Below are positions 1 to 7,062 of a stretch of 64,000 nt of DNA, piece after piece. The position numbers were made by a program, and so were the translations under genes. The notes under the pieces were generated by a model, which saw only the letters and a list, made by a program, of their open reading frames with translations, searched no databases and had not been told where the DNA came from. How positions within the stretch are numbered: position 1 is the first letter of the stretch; each line of letters starts with the position of its first letter. The stretch lies in assembly GCA_033851265.1 (NCBI GenBank), contig JAWWOW010000015.1, positions 62,001 to 126,000 of the forward strand, written 5' to 3'. This DNA is from JAWWOW01 sp033851265. Its GTDB lineage: Bacteria; Actinomycetota; Actinomycetes; JAWWOW01.

Positions 1-921
1 AACCCAGGCGGTAAGCCCAATCCCTACATCATTCACAATGCCGAGCCCGCCGGCGGCTGTTACACGTTGGCGGGCGCATTGCAGCACTCGGTCAACACGA
101 TCTATGGGCCGCTTGCGTTGAAGGTCGGGCTCAAACGCGTGCTCGAGTTCGCTGTCGCAGCAGGATTCGGGCCGGCCGATCGCGTGCTGCACCCACTAGT
201 CCCGTCGAAGTCGATCGGCGGCGGTCTGGAAGTGACACCGCTTTCGGAAGCCATTGCCTTCTCAACATTGGCTAACCACGGGGTGAAGCACACGTCTCGC
301 ACGATCCTCACTGTTCGTGCTGGAGGTGACACCACGCCGGACTCGGGCGACGTTGTTTACCGCGCTCCCAGTGACAAGGGTCAGCGCGTCATTTCCGCTG
401 CCATCGCAGATGAGGTCGCCACCGTGATGGAAGGTGTCGTCGAGCGGGGTACGGCGACCCGCGCGCGCCAGGACTTCACGGTCTTCGGCAAGACCGGCAC
501 GACGAACGACGAGACCGACGCCTGGTTCGTGGGTTGCACGCGGGCGCTTTGCATCGCGACGTGGATGGGCTACGACCGGCCGTACAAGACGAACCGCAAA
601 CCGAACTCCATGGTTAACGTCGAAGGGGTCAGCAGGGTGTACGGCGGAACCCTGCCGGCCGAGATCTTCTCGCAGACGTGGAAGAACTATCAGGAGTATC
701 AGCAGGCGCGGTTACACCCGGAACAGTCCGCCAAGCCGTCGTCGACGCCGAAGCAGCGGAGCAGCAAACCGAAGCCAGCCAAGAGTCAGTCACCGAGCCC
801 TCGGCCGCAGCCGAGCACCAGCGCGACGCCGAAACCGTCGCCGACAAAGTCGCCCCACCCGACGTGCACGGTGTTAATCTGTCCCGGACCGGATTCTCAG
901 CAACAGCCGGCCCCGCCCTAG
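1..921 (+). CDS. Penicillin-binding protein, C-terminal transpeptidase part (5' truncated by window edge)
   Basis: The reading frame is already open at base 1, so only the last 306 codons are present. It carries two of the three penicillin-binding motifs: SVN at nt 88-96 and the KTGTT box starting at nt 490, followed by a tract reading DAWFVG that is typical of class A bifunctional PBPs. The catalytic SxxK motif and any glycosyltransferase domain would lie upstream. The last ~70 residues are a Pro/Ser/Lys/Thr-rich low-complexity tail, common in actinobacterial PBPs. The role is cross-linking of peptidoglycan on the outer face of the membrane. It converges with the CAP-domain gene, three bases apart. 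The family is secure; class A rather than class B is inferred. Confidence 0.93.
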   Translation, partial: NPGGKPNPYIIHNAEPAGGCYTLAGALQHSVNTIYGPLALKVGLKRVLEFAVAAGFGPADRVLHPLVPSKSIGGGLEVTPLSEAIAFSTLANHGVKHTSRTILTVRAGGDTTPDSGDVVYRAPSDKGQRVISAAIADEVATVMEGVVERGTATRARQDFTVFGKTGTTNDETDAWFVGCTRALCIATWMGYDRPYKTNRKPNSMVNVEGVSRVYGGTLPAEIFSQTWKNYQEYQQARLHPEQSAKPSSTPKQRSSKPKPAKSQSPSPRPQPSTSATPKPSPTKSPHPTCTVLICPGPDSQQQPAPP

Positions 922-924
922 GCG

Positions 925-1653
925 TTAGCGGGCAAGCATCCCCATCGCTGAGTGGTAGGCCAGCGCCTGACTGACCGGGTCGTTCGCTGTCCCGGGCTTC
1001 GACGTCAGGCTGCGCAGCCGCAACGCCAGCGGGCTGGCGGCTGGACGCGGTGCCGCCGGCTTGGCGACGACGGCCGGACGGCTGCGCGTCGGCGCACTCG
1101 ATGAGCTGCTCGTGCGCGCGGTCGAGTGGTGGGTGGTGGTCTTCTTCTTCGGCGGGGACGACGACGAGCCGCCCATCGGCGTTTCGAAGTCCTGCGTCAC
1201 GTACAGGCGGCCGTCGCTACCGCGAGCGGTGCCGACGCCGACCAGCGTGAACTTCGGGTCGAGGATGTTGGCGCGGTGGTGGGAGCTGTTCATGAACGCG
1301 TTCTGAATCGAGTCCTCGTTCGGACCGACGCCGACATTCTCACCGATCCGCTGCCAGCCACTGACCTGGCTACCAAGGTTGTCGTTGTGGCAGATGGACT
1401 GCCCCCCACCGCAACCACCGGACGCCATGTGCTGCGACCACCGGCGGGCGACCGAGGTGAGCTGGCTCGACACCTTGAGTGCACTCAGCCCGTGCTGTGC
1501 CCGCGCGTGGTTGATGTCGGAGACGAACGCCGACTCGTCGCTGCTCGCGTGGGCGGGGCTCATGCCCGTGACGAGGGCCAGCGTTCCCATGGACAGCGTC
1601 AACGCCAGCACGGTTGCCGCGCGACGGACCAAACCGGTCGACGAACCCAACAC
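925..1653 (-). CDS. Secreted CAP/SCP-domain protein
   Basis: A protein of about 242 residues with an N-terminal signal peptide (Arg pair, hydrophobic stretch, likely cleavage after AHA) and one CAP (SCP/PR-1) domain. The CAP hallmarks are CHNDN, GENVG and HHRANIL, followed by a YVTQDF strand. A Ser/Thr/Lys/Pro-rich linker and a short unassigned tail follow. The first possible GTG (1659) lies only 3 nt from the Shine-Dalgarno GGAGG, whereas the in-frame GTG at 1653 has a 9-nt spacing, so the latter is chosen. Bacterial CAP proteins are extracellular and often wall-associated; their reaction is mostly unknown. The leader folds like a c-di-GMP aptamer (see 1744-1842), so expression may follow second-messenger level. 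Confidence 0.88.
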   Translation of the reverse strand: MLGSSTGLVRRAATVLALTLSMGTLALVTGMSPAHASSDESAFVSDINHARAQHGLSALKVSSQLTSVARRWSQHMASGGCGGGQSICHNDNLGSQVSGWQRIGENVGVGPNEDSIQNAFMNSSHHRANILDPKFTLVGVGTARGSDGRLYVTQDFETPMGGSSSSPPKKKTTTHHSTARTSSSSSAPTRSRPAVVAKPAAPRPAASPLALRLRSLTSKPGTANDPVSQALAYHSAMGMLAR

Positions 1654-1654
1654 C

Positions 1655-1677
1655 GACACCCACCTCCAGCGGGTGCC
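1655..1677 (-). promoter_or_regulatory. Hairpin enclosing the CAP gene's ribosome-binding site
   Basis: On the minus strand GGCACCC (1677-1671) can pair with GGGTGTC (1661-1655), a 7-bp stem with one G-U pair. The 9-nt loop holds the GGAGG Shine-Dalgarno, and the stem covers the upstream GTG. This is the shape expected of a translational expression platform below the riboswitch-like element. Pairing is seen; the regulatory role is inferred. Confidence 0.45.
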
Positions 1678-1743
1678 AGGGCGTTCGCCGCGATGGATCT
1701 GATTCGCGGACGCTCAAGTGTCTGGCGGCCATCGACGTCGGCG

Positions 1744-1842
1744 GGCTGGCGAACTACTCACCGCTGGATCTGGCGGGTAGTCCCGTTGCCTTTGCGGCCC
1801 GTGCTCGCGCACGGTGTGCCTTTTCGTGTCGGCGGTCGCCCC
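1744..1842 (-). promoter_or_regulatory. Candidate cyclic di-GMP-I (GEMM) riboswitch upstream of the CAP-domain gene
   Basis: Read on the minus strand, this 302-base gap between genes contains GGCACACC, then a perfect hairpin CCGTGC-GCGA-GCACGG with a GNRA tetraloop (1814-1799), then GGGCCGCAAAGGCAACGGG. This parallels the GEMM-I order AGGGCAAACC, P2 with GNRA loop, GGGACGCAAAGCC (11 of 13 bases match). A second stem follows: ACTAC/GTAGT with CCGC/GCGG (1781-1753) interrupted by a three-base bulge. GGCGA (1840-1836) and TCGCC (1752-1748) can close the fold. The 3' side of the closing helix departs from the Vibrio Vc2 sequence, so the family call is not certain. The sensed ligand would be c-di-GMP. 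Confidence 0.5.
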
Positions 1843-1961
1843 GGCAGTACTTACTGTTCAGGACGTCTGACATTTCGTCCCTGGGACTAGACGGCTGAAG
1901 AGCCCGATCGGGCGATACGTAGCAGGCAAATTAGGACGAACAGGGGGAGAACGGCCGAGTC

Positions 1962-2255
1962 GTGTCCGATTTGCCAGCAGATGAGATGGCCCGTTGGTGC
2001 CAGACTGCCGTAGTGCCTGCGCATCGGGTCACCCTGCTCACCCGTGCCGGATGCCATCTCTGCGACGACGCCCGACGGATCGTTGCTGGCGTCTGCGCGG
2101 AGGTAGGCGCCGCGTGGGAGGAACGCGACATCGCCACCGATCCCGAACTACTCCAGCGGTGGACCGATGACGTGCCGGTGACGTTGGTCGACGGCGAGCA
2201 TCTCGACAGCTGGCGGGTCTCGGCGGAGCGCCTGCGCGATGCGCTCGAAGGCTGA
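1962..2255 (+). CDS. Glutaredoxin-like (DUF836-type) thiol-disulfide protein
   Basis: A 97-residue cytosolic protein with a thioredoxin-fold start (VTLLTRAGCHLC) holding a CxxC at residues 31-34 and a late VPVTLVDG segment that resembles the cis-proline region of glutaredoxins. The GTG start has AGGGGGAGA about 11 nt upstream. It sits just before rex, a common actinobacterial arrangement, which suggests a redox role but does not prove a partner. Its last 11 codons, including the stop, are repeated three more times downstream (see the repeat entry). Confidence 0.82.
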   Translation: MSDLPADEMARWCQTAVVPAHRVTLLTRAGCHLCDDARRIVAGVCAEVGAAWEERDIATDPELLQRWTDDVPVTLVDGEHLDSWRVSAERLRDALEG

Positions 2256-2354
2256 GCGGAGCGCCTGCGCGCTGCGCTCGACGGCTGAGCGGAGCGCCTG
2301 CGCGATGCGCTCGAAGGCTGAGCGGAGCGCCTGCGCGCTGCGCTCGAAGGCTGA
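2223..2354 (+). repeat. Four tandem 33-bp copies of the glutaredoxin-like gene's 3' end, stop codon included
   Basis: Units at 2223-2255, 2256-2288, 2289-2321 and 2322-2354 differ only at the bases reading GAT/GCT and AAG/ACG. A fifth partial unit starts at 2355. The first unit is the coding end of the upstream gene (residues AERLRDALEG then TGA). Each 33-bp unit is 11 codons, so later copies stay in frame behind a stop. Each boundary can form a small stem from GCGCTC and GAGCGC. No transposase is nearby. Confidence 0.95.
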
Positions 2355-2407
2355 GCGGAGCGGCTCCGGACCGCCCTGCTCGCCTGATCGGGCGGGAGCC
2401 GCCGATT

Positions 2408-2436
2408 TTGTGCGCACGTTCACAAGCACCTAGTGT
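2408..2436 (+). promoter_or_regulatory. rex-hem promoter with Rex operator
   Basis: TTGTGCGCACGTTCACAA at 2408-2425 matches the actinobacterial Rex operator TTGTGAAnnnnTTCACAA at 12 of 14 defined positions. Its first six bases (TTGTGC) also make a -35 element lying 17 nt before TAGTGT (2431-2436), a TANNNT -10 element. A bound repressor would therefore cover the -35. Autoregulation of rex-hemACD by Rex is established in Streptomyces coelicolor; here it is inferred from the match and position. Confidence 0.8.
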
Positions 2437-2475
2437 TGGTGACCGCCCCCATTCCTTGCCGTTTTGGAGTCGCTG

Positions 2476-3207
2476 TTGCCCACCGAGCGCCCCCGGTTGC
2501 GACGCCGCGGCGGGATTCCCGATGCGACGGTCGCGCGACTGCCGGTCTACCTGCGGGCACTGCGAGCGCTGGCCGAGACGGGGACGGTCACCGTTTCGTC
2601 CGAGGCGTTGGCTGCAGCCGCGGGCGTCAACTCCGCGAAGCTCCGCAAGGACCTGTCCCAACTCGGGTCCTACGGCACCCGCGGGGTCGGCTACGACGTG
2701 GAGTATCTCGACTACCAGATTTCCCGTGAGCTGGGCCTGACGCAGGACTGGGCTGTCGTCATCGTCGGCGTCGGCAACCTCGGCCACGCCCTCGCCAACT
2801 ACGGCGGGTTCGCCTCCCGTGGCTTCCGCATCGCCGGGTTGATCGATGCGGACCAGCAGCGCGTGGGTGAGCAGATGGTGGGCCTCACGGTTCGACACAT
2901 CAACGAGCTCGAGCGTGTTGTGCGCGAGGAACTCGTCTCGATCGGGGTGATCGCGACTCCCGCCGCCTCAGCACAGTCGGTGGCGGACTGCCTGGTCGGC
3001 GCGGGCGTGACCAGCATCCTCAACTTCGCCCCGACGGTGCTGACCGTTCCCGATGGCGTCGACTTGCGGAAGGTCGACCTCTCGATCGAGCTGCAAATCC
3101 TTGCCTTCCACGAGCAACGCAAGACCAGCGCGGCAGGGAACGGCGCCGCCGCCACCGGGTTCGGCATCGATGCGGTCGCTGTTGCAGCGGGGGATGGGCG
3201 GTCATGA
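2476..3207 (+). CDS. rex: Redox-sensing transcriptional repressor Rex
   Basis: Rex binds DNA when NAD+ is high and releases it when NADH rises. The N-terminal winged helix contains GVNSAKLRKDLSQLGSYG, the recognition region, and is followed by GTRGVGYDVEYL. The Rossmann domain starts at VGVGNLGHALANYGGF. Length is about 243 residues, with a short Ala/Gly-rich tail beyond the usual end. The TTG at 2476 is chosen because GGAG lies 6 nt before it; the in-frame TTG at 2464 has no visible ribosome-binding site. It overlaps hemA by 4 bases, so repressor and heme genes are probably co-transcribed. A matching operator lies just upstream and another precedes the nuo operon. Confidence 0.96.
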   Translation: MPTERPRLRRRGGIPDATVARLPVYLRALRALAETGTVTVSSEALAAAAGVNSAKLRKDLSQLGSYGTRGVGYDVEYLDYQISRELGLTQDWAVVIVGVGNLGHALANYGGFASRGFRIAGLIDADQQRVGEQMVGLTVRHINELERVVREELVSIGVIATPAASAQSVADCLVGAGVTSILNFAPTVLTVPDGVDLRKVDLSIELQILAFHEQRKTSAAGNGAAATGFGIDAVAVAAGDGRS

Positions 3208-4517
3208 GCCTGCTCGCCGTCGGTCTCTCTCATCGCAGTACGCCGGTCTCGGTGCTGGAGCGGGCGGCTGTCGGCGGTGACGCCGCGGCCAAGCTGCTCC
3301 ACGATCTGCAGCACAGCGCGCACGTCGAAGAGTCGCTCGTGCTCTCGACCTGCAACCGGATCGAGGTCTACGCCGAGGTCGCTCGTTTCCATGCGGGGGT
3401 CACTGAGATCACCGAGCTGCTTGCCCGCGCCGCCGGTTTCGGGCTCGAGGAGCTGACCGCGCACCTCTACGTGCATTACGAGGACCGCGCCATACAACAT
3501 CTCTTTACTGTTGCTTGCGGACTCGACTCGATGGTCGTCGGCGAGAGCCAGATCCTTGGCCAGCTCCGAGCGTCGTTCCGCGCCGCCCAGACAGCCGGGT
3601 CGACCGGCCGGTCCGTCGGCGGTGTCGTCCAACAGGCGTTGCGGGTCGGCAAGCGGGTGCACACGGAAACCGGCATCGACCGGACCGGCGCCTCCCTCGT
3701 CAGTGTCGGCCTCGAGGCCGGTCGGCCGGTGGTTGGTGACTATGCGGGCAAACGCGCTGTCGTTGTCGGCGCCGGGTCGATGGGTGCCCTTGCCGCGCAC
3801 ACTCTCCGCCGCGCAGGTGTCGACGAGATTGTCGTCGTCAACCGGAGCACCGAACGCGCCGAACACCTCGCCACCGCGGTGGGTGGTCGGGCGGCACGGC
3901 TCGATTCGCTGCCGGCGGTGCTCGCAGCTGCCGACGTCGCCGTGTCATGCACGGGATCGGTCGGCATCGTCATCGATGCCGACGCGGTCGCCGCTGCCAT
4001 GGCCGACCGCACCGACCGGCCGCTCTACCTGCTCGACCTTGCCCTGCCACGCGACATCGACCGCACCGCGCAGGACGTTGCCGGGGTGACGATCACCGAT
4101 CTTGACGACCTGAGCGCGGTACTCGCGGCCGCGGAGACGGCCGACGACGTGACCGCTGCCAAGGCGATCGTCACCGAGGAGGTCGGGGCCTTCCTGGCTG
4201 GACAGCATTCGGAGCGAGTGGCGCCAACCGTGGTCGCGCTCCGGTCGAAGGCCGCAGAGGTCGTCGATGCCGAGCTCCTGCGTCTCGACGCCCGCCTGCC
4301 AGACCTGGACGAGCGAAGCCGGGTCGAGGTTGCGACGGCTGTACGCCGGGTCGTCGACAAGCTGCTGCACGCGCCCACTGTTCGGGTGAAGGAGCTCGCG
4401 GCGACCCCGGATGGTCACTCCTACGCCGACATCTTGGGCGAGCTCTTCGGGCTCGACCCGGCCGCCGTTGCGGCCGTGACCGCGGCCGACGTCATTGTCG
4501 AAGAAGAGCTCCGATGA
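3204..4517 (+). CDS. hemA: Glutamyl-tRNA reductase
   Basis: This enzyme makes glutamate-1-semialdehyde from glutamyl-tRNA with NADPH, the first committed step of the C5 tetrapyrrole route. It is 437 residues, normal for the family. The catalytic nucleophile is Cys50 in LVLSTCNRIEVY. GLDSMVVGESQILGQ and a Rossmann segment (VVVGAGSMGALAA) follow, and the C-terminal part is the dimerisation domain. ATG overlaps the rex stop by 4 bases, and the stop overlaps hemC in the same way, indicating translational coupling. Expression is expected to follow the Rex operator upstream of rex. Confidence 0.97.
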   Translation: MSLLAVGLSHRSTPVSVLERAAVGGDAAAKLLHDLQHSAHVEESLVLSTCNRIEVYAEVARFHAGVTEITELLARAAGFGLEELTAHLYVHYEDRAIQHLFTVACGLDSMVVGESQILGQLRASFRAAQTAGSTGRSVGGVVQQALRVGKRVHTETGIDRTGASLVSVGLEAGRPVVGDYAGKRAVVVGAGSMGALAAHTLRRAGVDEIVVVNRSTERAEHLATAVGGRAARLDSLPAVLAAADVAVSCTGSVGIVIDADAVAAAMADRTDRPLYLLDLALPRDIDRTAQDVAGVTITDLDDLSAVLAAAETADDVTAAKAIVTEEVGAFLAGQHSERVAPTVVALRSKAAEVVDAELLRLDARLPDLDERSRVEVATAVRRVVDKLLHAPTVRVKELAATPDGHSYADILGELFGLDPAAVAAVTAADVIVEEELR

Positions 4518-5479
4518 GCGCCCTTCGCGAAGACTCCCCGCCCGACGTTTCGTCGGCGGGCGCGACCATGCGCCTCGGCACCCGACGTAGCGCACTCGCG
4601 CTGGCGCAGGCGCATGGCGTCGCGACCGCGCTGACCGAGAATGGTTCCACCGTTGAGCTCGTCGAGGTGACAACCGAAGGCGATCGGTCGCGCGCGGCTA
4701 TTCAGGAGTTCGGGGGCACCGGTGTGTTCGTCACCGCGCTGCGCGAGCGACTGCTAGCCGGCGACATCGACGTGGCCGTGCACTCGCTCAAAGACCTGCC
4801 GACCGCCCCGGCCGACGGCGTGACTCTTGCCGCGGTGCCAGTGCGCGAGGATCCGCGCGACGTCGTGGTGAGCCGGGACAGGCAAACCTTGAGCGACCTG
4901 GGTTCTGGCGCGCGCATCGGCACCGGTGCTCCCCGCCGAGCCGCGCAGCTGCGCGCGCTCGGTCTTGGTCTCGACGTCGTACCGGTGCGCGGCAACGTGG
5001 ACACCCGCCTGCGCATGGTCGCCGATGGCGAGCTCGATGCCGTCGTCGTCGCTCGCGCCGGGTTGGCGCGACTCGGTCGCCTCGATGAGGCAACGGAGAC
5101 CCTCGACGTTGATCGAATGGTGCCTGCACCCGGGCAAGGTGCGTTGGCCATCGAGTGTCGCGCTAACGAGCACGCACTCATCGCCACCCTGGGCGCCCTC
5201 GACGACAGCACCACGCGCGCCGCGGTCACCGCGGAGCGAGCCGTTCTTGCCGCGCTTCGTGCCGGCTGCACCGCCCCGGTCGGCGCCTACGCCGAACCGG
5301 TAACCGGTCCGGGCGGTCGCTCGGATCTGTCCCTGAAAGCCGTCGTGGCCGCTGACCGCGGCGACGGCGTTCGACTATCCATCACCGGGCCGCTCGCTGC
5401 GGCCGAGGAGCTCGGGCATGCCCTCGCCGCAGAGCTACTAGCCGCAGGCGCGGCCGATCTCCTGGGGGAGAACCAGTGA
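4514..5479 (+). CDS. hemC: Hydroxymethylbilane synthase (porphobilinogen deaminase)
   Basis: It polymerises four porphobilinogen molecules to hydroxymethylbilane. Recognisable segments are LGTRRSALALAQ near the start, VAVHSLKDLPT (residues ~88-98), the arginine-rich substrate region GAPRRAAQLRALG, and Cys252 in RAGCTAPVGAY, which carries the dipyrromethane cofactor. It is 321 residues. The ATG at 4514 overlaps hemA by 4 bases. An internal ATG at 4568 would give a more typical N-terminus, so the first 18 residues are less certain. It is in an operon with hemA and the next gene. Confidence 0.96.
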   Translation: MSALREDSPPDVSSAGATMRLGTRRSALALAQAHGVATALTENGSTVELVEVTTEGDRSRAAIQEFGGTGVFVTALRERLLAGDIDVAVHSLKDLPTAPADGVTLAAVPVREDPRDVVVSRDRQTLSDLGSGARIGTGAPRRAAQLRALGLGLDVVPVRGNVDTRLRMVADGELDAVVVARAGLARLGRLDEATETLDVDRMVPAPGQGALAIECRANEHALIATLGALDDSTTRAAVTAERAVLAALRAGCTAPVGAYAEPVTGPGGRSDLSLKAVVAADRGDGVRLSITGPLAAAEELGHALAAELLAAGAADLLGENQ

Positions 5480-7062
5480 GCGCCATCCGCAAGCACAAGC
5501 CCGCCCCCGTCGCCGTTGTCGGTGCCGGACCCGACGAACCCGGCCTGCTCACGCTGCGCGGTGCCGAGCTGCTCGCCGCTGCCGACGTCGTGGCCGCTCA
5601 GAGTCACCGGATGTCCGCGCTCCTCGCGCATGTGCGTCCTGACGCCGAGATCATCGACACGAGCGAAGGGATCATGACCGACGCCGAGTTGGTCAAGTTG
5701 CTCGTGCGCCATGCGCGTGACGGTCGGCGCGTTGTGCGTCTCTATGACGGCGACCCGTTCCTCGGCGCTGGCGGTGCGGACCTCGTCCTGGCGTGCAACC
5801 GCGGGTCCGTTCCGGTCGAGGTCGTACCCGGCGTACCGACGGCGACCGCCGTTCCCACGTACGCCGGTATCCCGCTGACGGACGCCAAGCACCGCCAGGT
5901 CCTGATCGTCGATCCAGGACCCGACACCGACGCCGTCGACTGGAGCACGGCCGCCGTCGCACCCGTTGTTGTCGTCCTCAACGCCACATCGGCGATGGGC
6001 AAGGCAGCAGCGGCGCTTGTCGAGCACGGTCGCTCTGGGGACACACCGGTCTCCGTTACGTCATCCGGTGCGCGGACGACACAGCGCACCCTCGTGTCGA
6101 CGCTCGACCGCGTGGAGTCCGACATCGTCGCCTCGAAGTTCGAGGAGCCCGCGATCGCCGTTGTGGGCGCGGTGGTCAACCAGCGTGAGCGCCTGTCGTG
6201 GTATGAGACCCGGCCGCTGTTTGGTTGGAAAGTTCTCGTGCCGCGCACGAAGGACCAAGCAGGCACGTTGTCCGAGCAGCTGCGTGACTACGGTGCCGTA
6301 CCAGTCGAGGTTCCGACGATCGCGGTCGAACCACCACGTTCGCCCGCGCCGATGGACCGCGGCATCAAGGGATTGTTCGCCGGCCGCTACCAGTGGGCTG
6401 TGTTCACCTCTACCAACGCGGTCAAGGCTGTCGTCGAGAAGTTCCTCGACTGGGGTCTCGACGCTCGCGCCTTTGCCGGTGTGAAGATCGCAGCGGTGGG
6501 TGAGCAAACGGCGGCTGCACTCATCGCGTTCGGCATCCGGCCCGACCTCGTCCCGTCGGGTGAGCACTCGAGCGAAGGCCTGCTCGCCGACTTCCCGCCG
6601 TACGACGATGTGCTGGACCCGATCGAGCGCGTCTTCCTGCCGCGCGCCGACATTGCGACCGAAACACTCGTCACCGGGCTCACCGAACGCGGCTGGGAGG
6701 TCGACGACATCACGGCCTACCGCACCGTGCGCGCCGCACCGCCCGCAGCGGAGACACGCGACGCGATCAAGAGCGGTGGCTTCGACGCCGTGCTCTTCAC
6801 GTCGTCGTCGACGGTGCGCAACCTCGTTGGCATCGCCGGCAAGCCACATCCCTCGACCGTCATCGCGGTGATCGGCCCGCAGACAGCTAAGACGGCCGAT
6901 GAGCTCGGGCTACGCGTTGACGTGCAGGCTCCGTCGGCATCGACGGCCGCTCTTGCTGAAGCGCTTGCCGACTGGGCAGTTGCCCAGCGAGAGGCGTCCG
7001 AGGCGGCGCCGGTGAAGGCAACGCGTCGGGCGGGTGCGACCGGGCGGAAGCGCGCACGGTGA
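5476..7062 (+). CDS. hemD: Fused uroporphyrinogen-III methyltransferase-like / uroporphyrinogen-III synthase
   Basis: A 528-residue two-domain protein. Residues ~10-245 resemble SUMT (CobA/CysG-A): VGAGPDEPGLLTLRGAELL, VVRLYDGDPFLGAGGAD and PGVPTATAVPTYAGIPLT. Residues ~255-510 are HemD, which cyclises hydroxymethylbilane: GWKVLVPRTKDQAGTLSEQL, VFTSTNAVKAV, and a C-terminal VLFTSSSTVRNL. The SUMT part departs from consensus where GAGPGDP becomes GAGPDEP and RLKGGDP becomes RLYDGDP, so methyltransferase activity is uncertain. Fused proteins of this kind are usual in actinobacteria. A GTG start overlaps hemC by 4 bases, and the end overlaps hemB by 4. Confidence 0.93.
   Translation: MSAIRKHKPAPVAVVGAGPDEPGLLTLRGAELLAAADVVAAQSHRMSALLAHVRPDAEIIDTSEGIMTDAELVKLLVRHARDGRRVVRLYDGDPFLGAGGADLVLACNRGSVPVEVVPGVPTATAVPTYAGIPLTDAKHRQVLIVDPGPDTDAVDWSTAAVAPVVVVLNATSAMGKAAAALVEHGRSGDTPVSVTSSGARTTQRTLVSTLDRVESDIVASKFEEPAIAVVGAVVNQRERLSWYETRPLFGWKVLVPRTKDQAGTLSEQLRDYGAVPVEVPTIAVEPPRSPAPMDRGIKGLFAGRYQWAVFTSTNAVKAVVEKFLDWGLDARAFAGVKIAAVGEQTAAALIAFGIRPDLVPSGEHSSEGLLADFPPYDDVLDPIERVFLPRADIATETLVTGLTERGWEVDDITAYRTVRAAPPAAETRDAIKSGGFDAVLFTSSSTVRNLVGIAGKPHPSTVIAVIGPQTAKTADELGLRVDVQAPSASTAALAEALADWAVAQREASEAAPVKATRRAGATGRKRAR

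Noticed and set aside
1681..1860. c-di-AMP (ydaO/yuaA) riboswitch, often found before actinobacterial wall hydrolases
   Set aside because: The characteristic ydaO strands were not found, while the GCAAAG-bearing strand and the GNRA-capped stem fit the GEMM pattern.
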